Source: Streptomyces tirandamycinicus
GTDB lineage: Bacteria > Actinomycetota > Actinomycetes > Streptomycetales > Streptomycetaceae
Assembly: GCF_003097515.1 (NCBI RefSeq)
Contig: NZ_CP029188.1
Coordinates: 3,855,001-3,919,000, forward strand
Direction: 5' to 3'
DNA length: 64,000 nucleotides
How positions within the stretch are numbered: position 1 is the first letter of the stretch; each line of letters begins with the position of its first letter. This document shows, piece after piece, positions 1 to 9,606 of the stretch. The translations under genes were made by a program, and so were the position numbers. Under the pieces are notes generated by a model. It saw nothing but the letters and a program-made list of their open reading frames with translations. It was not told the DNA's origin and did no database searches.

Positions 1-2247
<2,247 letters not shown>

Positions 2248-2352
2248 TCAGTTGCTCGCGTCCACTGTGTTTGTTCTGAAGTTGCGAACATGCCGAGACC
2301 GCGTTACCGCCGGTGGTGGGGTGCTGGTCGGCTGGTTGGACAGTTTCATAGA

Positions 2353-2471
2353 GTTTCGGTGGTCATAGCGTTAGGGAAACGCCCGGTTACATTCCGAACC
2401 CGGAAGCTAAGCCTTTCAGCGCCGATGGTACTGCAGGGGGGACCCTGTGGGAGAGTAGGACGCCGCCGAAC
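2353..2471 (+). rRNA. 5S ribosomal RNA
   Basis: This 119-nt segment starts with GTTTCGGTGGTCATAGCG and ends with ACGCCGCCGAAC, so the two ends pair as in 5S helix I. The internal CCGAACCCGGAAGCTAAGC block is the conserved 5S loop. It lies about 105 nt after the 23S end in the usual 16S-23S-5S order. Ends are accurate to a few bases. Confidence 0.95.
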
Positions 2472-2479
2472 AATCATTG

Positions 2480-2522
2480 GGCCTCAACCCCCGAGTGGAA
2501 ACTCGGGGGTTGAGGCCTTTTT
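2480..2522 (+). terminator. rRNA operon intrinsic terminator
   Basis: A perfect 16-bp stem (2480-2495 with 2502-2517) closes a 6-nt TGGAAA loop and is followed by five T residues. It directly follows the 5S gene, so it is the operon terminator. Confidence 0.93.
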
Positions 2523-2568
2523 GCGTTGTTCCGTTGCCCTGCCGCGTCCTGCCGAGCAGGTGATTTCC

Positions 2569-2574
2569 TAGGCT
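2569..2574 (+). promoter_or_regulatory. -10 element TAGGCT for a leaderless HAD phosphatase mRNA
   Basis: TAGGCT is followed by exactly 7 nt and then the ATG at 2582. No Shine-Dalgarno sequence is present. This spacing is the usual sign of a leaderless actinobacterial transcript starting at the A of ATG. Confidence 0.6.
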
Positions 2575-2581
2575 TGAGGGC

Positions 2582-3226
2582 ATGCGCTACGACCTCGTGA
2601 TCTTCGACAACGACGGTGTCCTCGTGGACAGCGAGCCCCTGTCCAACACCATCCTTGCCGCGTACCTCACCGAGTTGGGGCATCCCACCTCCTACGCGGA
2701 ATCCGTGCGCGACTACATGGGCGCCGCGGTGCACCGGGTGCACGAAATGGTCCTGGAGCGGACCGGGAAGCGGCTCCCGGACGACTTCGACGAGACACTG
2801 CACGCCCGCGTGTTCGCCGCGTTCGAGCGTGAGTTGACGCCCGTCCCCGGGGCCCTCGACATCCTGGGGAAGCTGACGGCCGACGGGGTGCCGTACTGCG
2901 TCGCGTCCTCCGGGAGCCATGAGCGCATCAGGGTCGGGCACCGGAAGACCGGGCTTGACGCGTGGTTCCACGAGGAGAACGTCTTCAGTGCCCAGGACGT
3001 GGGCCGTGGCAAGCCGGCGCCCGACCTGTTCCTGCACGCCGCCGAACGAATGGGTGCCGCCCCCGAGCGCTGCGTGGTCATCGAGGACAGTCCTCTCGGT
3101 GTCGCCGCCGCCCTCGCGGCGGGGATGGACGTGTACGGGTTCACCGCGATGACGCCGGCCGCGAACCTCTCCGGAGCCGACGGGTTCTTCGACGCCATGT
3201 CCGAGCTGCCCGAACTGCTGGCCTGA
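2582..3226 (+). CDS. HAD-superfamily hydrolase (beta-phosphoglucomutase-like phosphatase)
   Basis: A 214-residue cytosolic protein of the HAD superfamily, subfamily IA. Motif I is FDNDGVLVDSEP, with nucleophile D9 and acid/base D11. Motif II is the SSGS segment near residue 109, motif III the K of GRGKPAPDLF, and motif IV the VIEDSPLGVAAA segment. The helical cap lies between motifs I and II. The family hydrolyses or isomerises small phosphorylated metabolites; the substrate cannot be read from the sequence. The start is supported by a -10 hexamer 7 nt upstream, consistent with a leaderless mRNA. It is monocistronic between the rRNA terminator and the MFS promoter. Confidence 0.88.
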   Translation: MRYDLVIFDNDGVLVDSEPLSNTILAAYLTELGHPTSYAESVRDYMGAAVHRVHEMVLERTGKRLPDDFDETLHARVFAAFERELTPVPGALDILGKLTADGVPYCVASSGSHERIRVGHRKTGLDAWFHEENVFSAQDVGRGKPAPDLFLHAAERMGAAPERCVVIEDSPLGVAAALAAGMDVYGFTAMTPAANLSGADGFFDAMSELPELLA

Positions 3227-3229
3227 CCG

Positions 3230-3261
3230 ACCTACCCATGGGTAGGTGAGCGGCCTACGCT
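3230..3261 (+). promoter_or_regulatory. 18-bp palindromic operator and -10 element before the MFS gene
   Basis: Positions 3230-3247 form a perfect palindrome, ACCTACCCATGGGTAGGT. A -10-like TACGCT follows at 3256-3261, with 8 nt to the ATG at 3270. The palindrome would occupy the -35/-10 spacer, a classic repressor position. No regulator gene is adjacent, so the binding protein is unknown. Confidence 0.5.
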
Positions 3262-3269
3262 GTGCGGCC

Positions 3270-4505
3270 ATGACGGACGCGCGGTTGCGGCACGGTCGGG
3301 CCTCGTTGGCGCTGAGCTTCTTCGTCCAGGGCGTGGCCTTCGCCCTCCTGGTGACGCGGATACCCGCCATCCAGGACCGCTACGGGATATCCGACGGCCA
3401 ACTGCCGCTCTTCCTCGCGGCCGTTCCGGTCCTCGCCGGCGTCGGCAGCGCGGCCACCGGGAGGTTCGTCGCGCGACGGCCGCCGGCAGCGGTGCTGCGG
3501 TGGTCGCAGCCGGTGGTCCTGCTCTCCCTGCCGGCACTGGGGGCGGGCACCGTGGTGTGGCAGGCCGCCCTGGCCCTCGGGGTGTTCGGGCTGGCCGTCG
3601 GCGCACTGGACGCCTCGATGAACATGCTCGGTGTCAGCCTGCAGCAGGCGTACGGCCGGAGCATCATGCTCGGCTTCCACGCCGCGTACAGCCTCGGCGG
3701 GATACTCGGCACCTCCCTCGCCTGGATCGGCGCGCACGGGGATGTGCCGCTCCTGGTGTCGTACCTGCCGGCCGTTCTCGTGCTGCTGCCCGCGGCGCTG
3801 CTCGGCAGCCGTTGGTACGTCGGCGCCGGCAGCCCGGCACCGGGCGACGGCGCGAACCCGCCCGGGAGCGGGGGCGTGCCGTTCGGGCTGCTGCTGCCGC
3901 TGTGCATGGTGATGGCGTTCGCGTACATCGGTGACTCCACCGTGGCGAACTGGAGCGCCAAGTACCTCCAGGACGTGCTGGGGAGCTCCGAGGAGCTTGC
4001 GACGGTCCCGTACGGCGCCTACATGGTGACCACGCTGCTCGGGCGGGCCGTGGGGGATCTCGGGGTGCGCCGCTTCGGGGGTGTGACGGTCGTGCGGAGC
4101 GGGACGGTGCTGGCGGTCGGCGGGTTCGCCGTGGTGGCGGTGGCGCCCGGACCGCCGGCGGGTGTCGCCGGATTCACCCTGCTCGGTCTGGGCCTGTGCG
4201 TGATCGTGCCGCAGACGTTCGCCGCGGCGGGGCGGCTGGCCGTCGCGGGCGGCGGCCCGGGGGCGGGCAACGCGGCCGTCGCACGGCTCAACGTCTTCAC
4301 CTACGTGGGGTTTCTGATCGGGGCACCGCTGGTCGGAGGGCTGGGCGACGCGTGGAGCTACCGGGGAGCGATGCTCGTCCCGATGGTGTTGGTGCTGGTG
4401 ACGTGGCGGTACGCGAGGTCGTTCGAGCCGGAGGACGACCGATACGGTATCGGCCATGAGCGGCCGCGCACTGTTGATGTGGGACGAAGCGGTGACGAAG
4501 TATGA
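3270..4505 (+). CDS. MFS transporter (YbjJ-like)
   Basis: A 411-residue integral membrane protein with about 12 hydrophobic segments, of the major facilitator superfamily. The N-terminus (SLALSFFVQGVAFALLVTRI, then QDRYGISDGQL) resembles the YbjJ-type subgroup of drug or metabolite exporters. The substrate is unknown. ATG 3270 is preferred over the in-frame GTG at 3246 because a -10-like TACGCT lies 8 nt before it and the upstream GTG falls next to the promoter palindrome. The last 50 nt overlap the acuC-like gene in another frame, so the soluble C-terminal tail overlaps that gene's promoter and start. Confidence 0.85.
   Translation: MTDARLRHGRASLALSFFVQGVAFALLVTRIPAIQDRYGISDGQLPLFLAAVPVLAGVGSAATGRFVARRPPAAVLRWSQPVVLLSLPALGAGTVVWQAALALGVFGLAVGALDASMNMLGVSLQQAYGRSIMLGFHAAYSLGGILGTSLAWIGAHGDVPLLVSYLPAVLVLLPAALLGSRWYVGAGSPAPGDGANPPGSGGVPFGLLLPLCMVMAFAYIGDSTVANWSAKYLQDVLGSSEELATVPYGAYMVTTLLGRAVGDLGVRRFGGVTVVRSGTVLAVGGFAVVAVAPGPPAGVAGFTLLGLGLCVIVPQTFAAAGRLAVAGGGPGAGNAAVARLNVFTYVGFLIGAPLVGGLGDAWSYRGAMLVPMVLVLVTWRYARSFEPEDDRYGIGHERPRTVDVGRSGDEV
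4441..4453 (+). promoter_or_regulatory. inverted repeat around the acuC-like promoter -10
   Basis: TACGGT at 4443-4448 lies 7 nt before ATG 4456, fitting a leaderless start. Six-base arms (CGATAC/GTATCG, 4440-4452) flank it, so a dimeric regulator could occlude the -10. The site lies inside the end of the MFS coding region. Confidence 0.4.
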
Positions 4506-5631
4506 CTTCGGCCCCGGGCATCCGATGGATCCCGTGCGGCTCGCGCTGACCATGGGGTTGGTGCGGGCCTACGGGCTGGACCGCGCCGTGGACGTGGTGG
4601 CGGGCAAGCCCGCGGGCGAGTCGACCCTGCGGCTGGTCCACCGCGAGGACTATGTGGCGGCGGTGCGGTCCGCTTCGGAGGACCCGCGGGCGGCGGACCC
4701 GTCGTACGGGCTGGGCACGATGGACGACCCGGCCTTCGCGGGCATGCACGAGGTGTCGGCGATGATCGCGGGGCACTCCGTGGGGGCGGCCGAGGCGGTG
4801 TGGCGGGGCGATGCCCCCCATGCCGTGAACTTCGCCGGCGGGCTGCACCACGCGATGCCGGGTTCGGCCTCCGGCTTCTGCATCTACAACGACGCGTCGC
4901 TGGCCATCGCGCGGCTGCTGGAGCTGGGGGCCGAGCGGGTCGTGTACCTGGACGTCGACGTGCATCACGGGGACGGTGTGCAGGCGGCGTTCTGGGACGA
5001 CCCGAGGGTGCTGACGATCTCCCTGCACGAGCATCCCCGGACGCTCTTCCCGGGCACCGGATGGCCGGAGGAGACGGGTGGCCCGGGGAAGGGCGAGGGC
5101 TCCGCGGTCAACGTGGCGCTGCCCGCGGGGACCGGGGACGAGGGCTGGCTGCGCGCGTTCCACGCCGTCGTGCCGGAACTGCTGAGGGACTTCCGCCCGC
5201 AGGTCCTGGTCACGCAGCACGGAGCCGACACGCACTTCGAGGACCCGCTGGCGCACCTGGCCGTCTCCCTGGACGCCCAGCGGCTGGTGCAGGAGGCCTG
5301 CCACTCGCTGGCGCACGCGTACGTCGAGGACGGGCGCTGGCTGGCACTCGGCGGGGGCGGTTACGCGGTCGTGGACGTGGTGCCGAGGTCCTGGACCCAC
5401 CTCGTCGGGATCGCCGCCCATGCGCCGGTGGACCCGGAGTCGGTGATCCCGTCCTCGTGGCGGGACGAGGTGTACGCGCGGACACGGCAGTTGGGTCCGG
5501 GGCGGATGACGGACGGCCGCACGCCGGCATGGCGTCCTTGGGAGGACGGCTACGACCCGGCGGACCGGCTGGACCAGGCGGTGCTCGCGACGCGCCGCGC
5601 GGTCTTCCCGCTGCGGGGCCTGCTCCCTTAG
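4456..5631 (+). CDS. acetoin utilization protein AcuC-like deacetylase
   Basis: A 391-residue protein of the histone deacetylase/AcuC superfamily, a zinc amidohydrolase that removes acyl groups from lysine; Bacillus AcuC deacetylates acetyl-CoA synthetase. Visible features are the YDFGPGHPMDPVRL N-terminus, the double-histidine segment GGLHHAMPG, the zinc ligands in YLDVDVHHGDGV, and the later GADTH and LGGGGYAV motifs. The length fits the family. Translation starts at ATG 4456 inside the MFS gene, with a -10-like element and no ribosome binding site. A hairpin terminator follows directly. The physiological target here is not known. Confidence 0.88.
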   Translation: MSGRALLMWDEAVTKYDFGPGHPMDPVRLALTMGLVRAYGLDRAVDVVAGKPAGESTLRLVHREDYVAAVRSASEDPRAADPSYGLGTMDDPAFAGMHEVSAMIAGHSVGAAEAVWRGDAPHAVNFAGGLHHAMPGSASGFCIYNDASLAIARLLELGAERVVYLDVDVHHGDGVQAAFWDDPRVLTISLHEHPRTLFPGTGWPEETGGPGKGEGSAVNVALPAGTGDEGWLRAFHAVVPELLRDFRPQVLVTQHGADTHFEDPLAHLAVSLDAQRLVQEACHSLAHAYVEDGRWLALGGGGYAVVDVVPRSWTHLVGIAAHAPVDPESVIPSSWRDEVYARTRQLGPGRMTDGRTPAWRPWEDGYDPADRLDQAVLATRRAVFPLRGLLP

Positions 5632-5666
5632 CGGGCCCCCGGCCGCCTGTTGCCGGGGGCGCCCGC
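5631..5666 (+). terminator. hairpin terminator after the acuC-like gene
   Basis: GCGGGC (5631-5636) plus CCCCGGC (5637-5643) pair with GCCGGGG (5652-5658) and GCCCGC (5661-5666). The stem has 13 bp with a 2-nt bulge and an 8-nt loop. There is no T-run, as is common for Streptomyces terminators. Confidence 0.6.
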
Positions 5667-5759
5667 CATGTGGAGGGCCAGCCGCGGCCGTTACGCCGAC
5701 GGTGGGGATTCGCCGGGTTCCCGTCCCGCGGCGCCGGGCGCTGCGGGACGATCGTCGCC

Positions 5760-6575
5760 GTGGTGAGCAGAGGGGCGCTGCGGGCGCATCTGTTGGCGGC
5801 GGGACTCGCCGGGCCGGTGGCGACGTCCCGGGAGGAGAGCCTGCGGAGCTACCGGCTGTTCGCGGCGCGGGATCCGCGGGTCACGCTCGGGCTCGACCCC
5901 GAGTGGGCCTGGGGCGAACGGGACCTGATCGCGTTGATGGCGGACAGATGCGGGGTGTCCGGGGATCCGCAGCATGTTTCCGGTCAGGACGTCATCGATC
6001 CGGAGCGCACGCTGAGCGGGCTCGACGCGTTCGCCGGGCGGCTGGCGGCGGTCGCCGAACGCCGCGGGACCGTGCTGTTCGGGACCGGGCATCCGCAGCG
6101 GCTGCTCGGCTTCTACGCCGCGCTGGCAGACGCACTGTCGGCGGCGGGCTGTCTCGTTCTCACACCCGCGCAGGGGCGATGTGTCGACATAACGACCCGG
6201 TTCGGCGTACGTACGCACACCATCGACTACGTACGGGGAGTCGCGATGGTGCGAGCACCCGGAGCGCGGGAAGCGGGGTGTGGCACCGGCGTGCACACCC
6301 ATTCCCCCCTCCCGGTGCGGGCCGCGCTGGAGGGTGCGGCGGAGTCCGGTACCTCCCTGCCGGAGCTGGTGGTCGGGGACCACGGTTGGGTCTGCGGCGC
6401 AGGTCAGCTCGGTTTCGAGGCCATCGGCCTGGCGGACGTGGACGATCCGGCGCTGTTCGTCGGGGAGGCCGAGGGGCGGGTGTCCGTCGCCGTCCCGCTG
6501 GATGACGCTGTGCGGTCCCCTTGCTACCGGCCGCTTACTCGCTATGTACTCAATCGGGCGTGTCTGTCACGGTAA
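5760..6575 (+). CDS. phosphatase-like protein of actinobacteria
   Basis: A 271-residue soluble protein matching a family conserved in streptomycetes and annotated as phosphatase. Recognisable segments are LFGTGHPQRLLGFY in the middle, a GVHTHS segment, and a C-terminal GDHGWVCGAGQLGFEAIGL block before DVDDPALFVGEAEG. The histidine and aspartate clusters suggest a metal-dependent or phosphohydrolase active site, but I cannot name the reaction. Start choice: GTG 5760 lies 7 nt after a -10-like GACGAT, fitting a leaderless mRNA; GTG 5763 is equally in frame. It is followed by a separately promoted DNA-binding protein gene. Confidence 0.75.
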   Translation: MVSRGALRAHLLAAGLAGPVATSREESLRSYRLFAARDPRVTLGLDPEWAWGERDLIALMADRCGVSGDPQHVSGQDVIDPERTLSGLDAFAGRLAAVAERRGTVLFGTGHPQRLLGFYAALADALSAAGCLVLTPAQGRCVDITTRFGVRTHTIDYVRGVAMVRAPGAREAGCGTGVHTHSPLPVRAALEGAAESGTSLPELVVGDHGWVCGAGQLGFEAIGLADVDDPALFVGEAEGRVSVAVPLDDAVRSPCYRPLTRYVLNRACLSR

Positions 6576-6703
6576 ACGACCGATGGCTGCTCCTCTTCCC
6601 CACTCGCACCACCCGCCCCTACTCTGGGGAGTGAGCGCACTGCGACGAAGAGTCACCGGAGGGGAAGCCGGTGTGCGTCGTGTGCGGAAGGTACAGGTGG
6701 GTC

Positions 6704-6913
6704 ATGGCTGCTGGCGAAAGGCCTCTCAACGAGGTCAAGTTCCTGACCGTGGCGGAAGTCGCCTCGGTGATGCGCGTGTCGAAGATGACCGTGTACCGCT
6801 TGGTGCACAGCGGTCATCTGCCGGCGATCCGGGTGGGCAGGTCCTTCCGGGTTCCGGAGCAAGCGGTTCACGAGTACCTCCGGGAATCCTTTGTGGGGGT
6901 CGAATCGGCCTGA
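6704..6913 (+). CDS. excisionase-family helix-turn-helix DNA-binding protein
   Basis: A 69-residue protein made almost entirely of one MerR/excisionase-type winged helix-turn-helix (FLTVAEVASVMRVSKMTVYR, then HSGHLPAIRVGRSFRV). It should bind DNA as a small architectural or regulatory protein. It belongs to the core neighbourhood of bldN and is not linked to an integrase, so it is not a phage excisionase. ATG 6704 was chosen: AGGTGG lies just upstream, and the upstream in-frame GTG 6671 adds residues outside the domain. The next gene encodes a tiny ribosomal protein on the same strand. Confidence 0.85.
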   Translation: MAAGERPLNEVKFLTVAEVASVMRVSKMTVYRLVHSGHLPAIRVGRSFRVPEQAVHEYLRESFVGVESA

Positions 6914-7023
6914 GACACCCCTCGGATTACAAGCTCGGAGCTCGGGCCGGTAGGCTAGGCCGACGTAGGTCGTGTGGGCCCAGACGCCCCGCACCGAGTG
7001 AAGAGAAGTGAGCGAGGGTAGTC

Positions 7024-7122
7024 GTGGGCTCTGTTATCAAGAAGCGGCGCAAGCGGATGGCCAAGAAGAAGCACCGCAAGCTGCTCAAGCGCACGCGTGT
7101 CCAGCGTCGCAACAAGAAGTAA
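7024..7122 (+). CDS. small ribosomal subunit protein bS22-type (AURKAIP1/COX24 domain)
   Basis: A 32-residue, extremely basic protein starting MGSVIKKRRKRMAKKKHRK and ending QRRNKK. It matches the actinobacterial AURKAIP1/COX24-domain mini-protein seen in mycobacterial ribosome structures and named bS22. It would bind 16S rRNA in the 30S subunit. It starts at GTG 7024 with GAGGG about 6 nt upstream and stops at TAA 7122, and is too short for most gene callers. A strong hairpin follows. Confidence 0.85.
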   Translation: MGSVIKKRRKRMAKKKHRKLLKRTRVQRRNKK

Positions 7123-7141
7123 GCGGCAGCTGTCGCGAACG

Positions 7142-7180
7142 CCGTGGCCCCTTTCACCCGCGAGGTGGACGGGGCCACGG
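7142..7180 (+). terminator. hairpin terminator after the bS22 gene
   Basis: CCGTGGCCCC (7142-7151) pairs perfectly with GGGGCCACGG (7171-7180), and an inner TCACC/GGTGGA pairing extends the stem. TGCTTTCC follows. It separates the mini-protein gene from the epimerase gene. Confidence 0.75.
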
Positions 7181-7306
7181 TGCTTTCCGGCCGGTGGTGT
7201 CGTGCGTTGGGATCAAAGAGCCGGGTAGAAGGCCCTGCGGTCAACACGGCGCAACATCAACCCGCTACGGTGACGCATAGCCAGGACCGAACGGAAGGCG
7301 CTGATC

Positions 7307-8362
7307 TTGGGCAAGGTCGTGCTCGTCACCGGTGTGGCCCGGCAGCTCGGGGGCCGCTTCGTACGCCGAATCCAGCGGGACCCCGGAGTGGAACGGGTGG
7401 TGGGCGTCGACGCGGTGACTCCCGGGCACCGTCTCGGCGGAGCCGATTTCGTACGGGCTGACATCCGGCAGCCGGCCATAGCGCGGGTCCTGGCCGAGCA
7501 CGACGTGGACACCGTGGTTCACCTGGACGTCACGGGCACCCCGCTCGGGTCCGGGGGGCGTACCGCGGTCAAGGAGACCAACGTCATCGGCACCATGCAA
7601 CTGCTCGGTGCCTGCCAGAAGTCGCCGACCGTCCGCCGGCTGGTGGTCAAGTCCAGTACGAGCGTCTACGGCTCCGCCTCGCGCGACCCGGCCGTCTTCA
7701 CCGAGACCACGCCCCCCAAGTCCCTGCCGAGCGGTGGCTTCGCCAAGGACGCCGTCGAGGTCGAGGGCTATGTGCGCGGCTTCGCGCGCCGCAGGCCGGA
7801 TGTCGCGGTGTGCGTGCTGCGGTTCGCCAACATCCTCGGGCCGCACGCCGACTCCCCGCTCGCGGACTACTTCTCGCTGCCCGTCATGCCGACCGTGCTG
7901 GGCTATGACCCCCGGCTGCAGTTCGTCCACGAGGACGACGTCGTCGACGTGCTGCGGATCGCCTGCCACGAGCCCCGCCGCGGCACGCTGAACAGCGGCA
8001 CGTTCAACATCGCGGGCGACGGTGTGCTGCTGCTGTCGCAGTGCTCGCGGAGGCTCGGCCGCCCCACGGTGCCGGTGCTGCTGCCCGCGGTGACCTGGGT
8101 CGGCTCCGCCCTGCGCACGGTCGGCATCACCGACTTCTCGCCGGAGCAGATCCGGCTCCTCACGCACGGCCGGGTGGTCAGCACGGTGCAGATGCGCGAG
8201 ACACTGGGCTTCGAGCCCGCCTACACGACCGCGGAGACCTTCGCCGACTTCGCGCGGAGCTGCGGGCCGGGCCTGCTGCCGCCGGAGACCCTGGCGAGAG
8301 CGGTCGACAAGGTCGCCGCGCTGCCGTCGGCCGGCGGTGCCACCCCACCGAGCGCCGGATAA
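7307..8362 (+). CDS. NAD-dependent epimerase/dehydratase family protein
   Basis: A 351-residue extended short-chain dehydrogenase fold. The N-terminal Rossmann motif VLVTGVARQLGGRF binds NAD(P). A VDAVTPGH acidic loop follows strand 2, and SSTSVYGSA lies where the catalytic Ser/Thr strand is expected. I do not see a regular YxxxK pair; the corresponding segment reads GGFAKDAVEVEGY, so catalysis may be altered. TTG 7307 is the best start, with GGAAGG 9 nt upstream. The substrate is unknown. It ends 15 nt before the acyltransferase gene, so the two are probably co-transcribed. Confidence 0.8.
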   Translation: MGKVVLVTGVARQLGGRFVRRIQRDPGVERVVGVDAVTPGHRLGGADFVRADIRQPAIARVLAEHDVDTVVHLDVTGTPLGSGGRTAVKETNVIGTMQLLGACQKSPTVRRLVVKSSTSVYGSASRDPAVFTETTPPKSLPSGGFAKDAVEVEGYVRGFARRRPDVAVCVLRFANILGPHADSPLADYFSLPVMPTVLGYDPRLQFVHEDDVVDVLRIACHEPRRGTLNSGTFNIAGDGVLLLSQCSRRLGRPTVPVLLPAVTWVGSALRTVGITDFSPEQIRLLTHGRVVSTVQMRETLGFEPAYTTAETFADFARSCGPGLLPPETLARAVDKVAALPSAGGATPPSAG

Positions 8363-8377
8363 GGAGCGCGAGCAACG

Positions 8378-9469
8378 ATGGCGGACGCCAAGGTCATTCC
8401 GTTCGACGACGACCGGTCGCGCAACGGCGCGCCGCAGCGCTCGGCGCGGCGCCGCACCGGATCGGGCCGGCGGAAATCCGTGGGCGAGTCGGCGCGTGAG
8501 ATCACGGTCGGTTCCGTGCCGGGACAGCTGGGCGGGGATCGGGCGGTGCCGAAGGACGCGGCGGCCCGCGGGGACGCGGACGGGACGCCCGGGCAGCCGT
8601 CGCAGGGCCCGGGGCCACGTGGCACGGACACCGGCTGGGACCAGCGCATCGCCGGCGGGCTGGCGTTTCTGCGGCGCCGGCTCACCGGTGACTACGACGT
8701 CGACGAGTTCGGCTACGACAAGGAGCTCACCGACCAGGTGCTGATGTCGCTGCTGCGGCCGTTGTACGCCAAGTACTTCCGGGTCGAGGTGAAGGGCATC
8801 GAGAACATCCCCGCCGACGGCGGGGCGCTGGTCGTCGCCAACCACTCCGGGACGCTGCCCCTGGACGGCCTGATGATGCAGGTGGCCGTCCATGACAACC
8901 ACCCGGCCGGGAGGCACCTGCGGCTGCTCGCCGCGGACCTGGTCTTCGTGCTGCCGGTGATAAACGAACTGGCGCGCAAGGCCGGGCACACGCTGGCGTG
9001 CACGGAGGACGCGGAACGGCTGCTACGGCGGGGCGAGGTCGTCGGGGTGATGCCGGAGGGCTTCAAGGGCATCGGAAAGCCGTTCGGCGACCGCTACAAG
9101 CTCCAGCGCTTCGGGCGGGGCGGTTTCGTCTCGACGGCGCTGCGGGCGGGCGTGCCGATCGTGCCGTGCTCGATCGTCGGGGCCGAGGAGATCTATCCGA
9201 TGATCGGCAACGCGAAGACGCTCGCGCGGCTGCTGGGATTCCCGTACTTCCCGATCACGCCGACGTTTCCGTGGCTCGGGCCGCTGGGGGCGGTGCCGCT
9301 GCCGACGAAGTGGACGATTCAGTTCGGGGAGCCGATTCCGACGGACGGCTATCCGCCGGAGGCGGCCGAGGACCCGATGCTGATGTTCAACCTCACCGAC
9401 CAGGTGCGGGAGCAGATCCAGCACACGCTGTACAAACTGCTGGTGCAGCGGCGGTCCGTGTTCTTCTGA
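8378..9469 (+). CDS. lysophospholipid acyltransferase family protein (PlsC-like)
   Basis: A 363-residue PlsC-type glycerolipid acyltransferase. The first about 100 residues are a low-complexity charged extension. The catalytic block begins at VVANHSGTLPLDG (H156), a longer-spaced version of the HX4D motif. The substrate-binding block MPEGFKGIGKPFGDR and a later VPIVPCSIVGAEE segment follow. It should transfer acyl groups to a lysophospholipid at the inner membrane face. It lies 15 nt downstream of the epimerase-like gene, implying one operon. A 20-bp hairpin lies beyond its end. Confidence 0.85.
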   Translation: MADAKVIPFDDDRSRNGAPQRSARRRTGSGRRKSVGESAREITVGSVPGQLGGDRAVPKDAAARGDADGTPGQPSQGPGPRGTDTGWDQRIAGGLAFLRRRLTGDYDVDEFGYDKELTDQVLMSLLRPLYAKYFRVEVKGIENIPADGGALVVANHSGTLPLDGLMMQVAVHDNHPAGRHLRLLAADLVFVLPVINELARKAGHTLACTEDAERLLRRGEVVGVMPEGFKGIGKPFGDRYKLQRFGRGGFVSTALRAGVPIVPCSIVGAEEIYPMIGNAKTLARLLGFPYFPITPTFPWLGPLGAVPLPTKWTIQFGEPIPTDGYPPEAAEDPMLMFNLTDQVREQIQHTLYKLLVQRRSVFF

Positions 9470-9530
9470 CCGCCCTGTTCGGCGGCCGCCCCGGACTGTC
9501 CCTGCGGCCGCCCCGGTGGTCCCTGACGCA

Positions 9531-9576
9531 AGGGCGGGGGCCGGATACGCGTCGAAGCGTATCCGGCCCCCGCCCT
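9531..9576. terminator. bidirectional terminator between acyltransferase and rsbN
   Basis: A perfect 20-bp stem (9531-9550 with 9557-9576) encloses a 6-nt GTCGAA loop. It lies between two convergent genes and can stop transcription from both sides. Confidence 0.9.
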
Positions 9577-9606
9577 GCTGCCTCTCACCGGCCCCGGTGC
9601 AGCGGG

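Noticed and set aside
6704..6913. Excisionase-like protein as evidence of an integrated element
   Set aside because: No integrase, attachment site or phage genes nearby; it sits in the conserved bldN neighbourhood.
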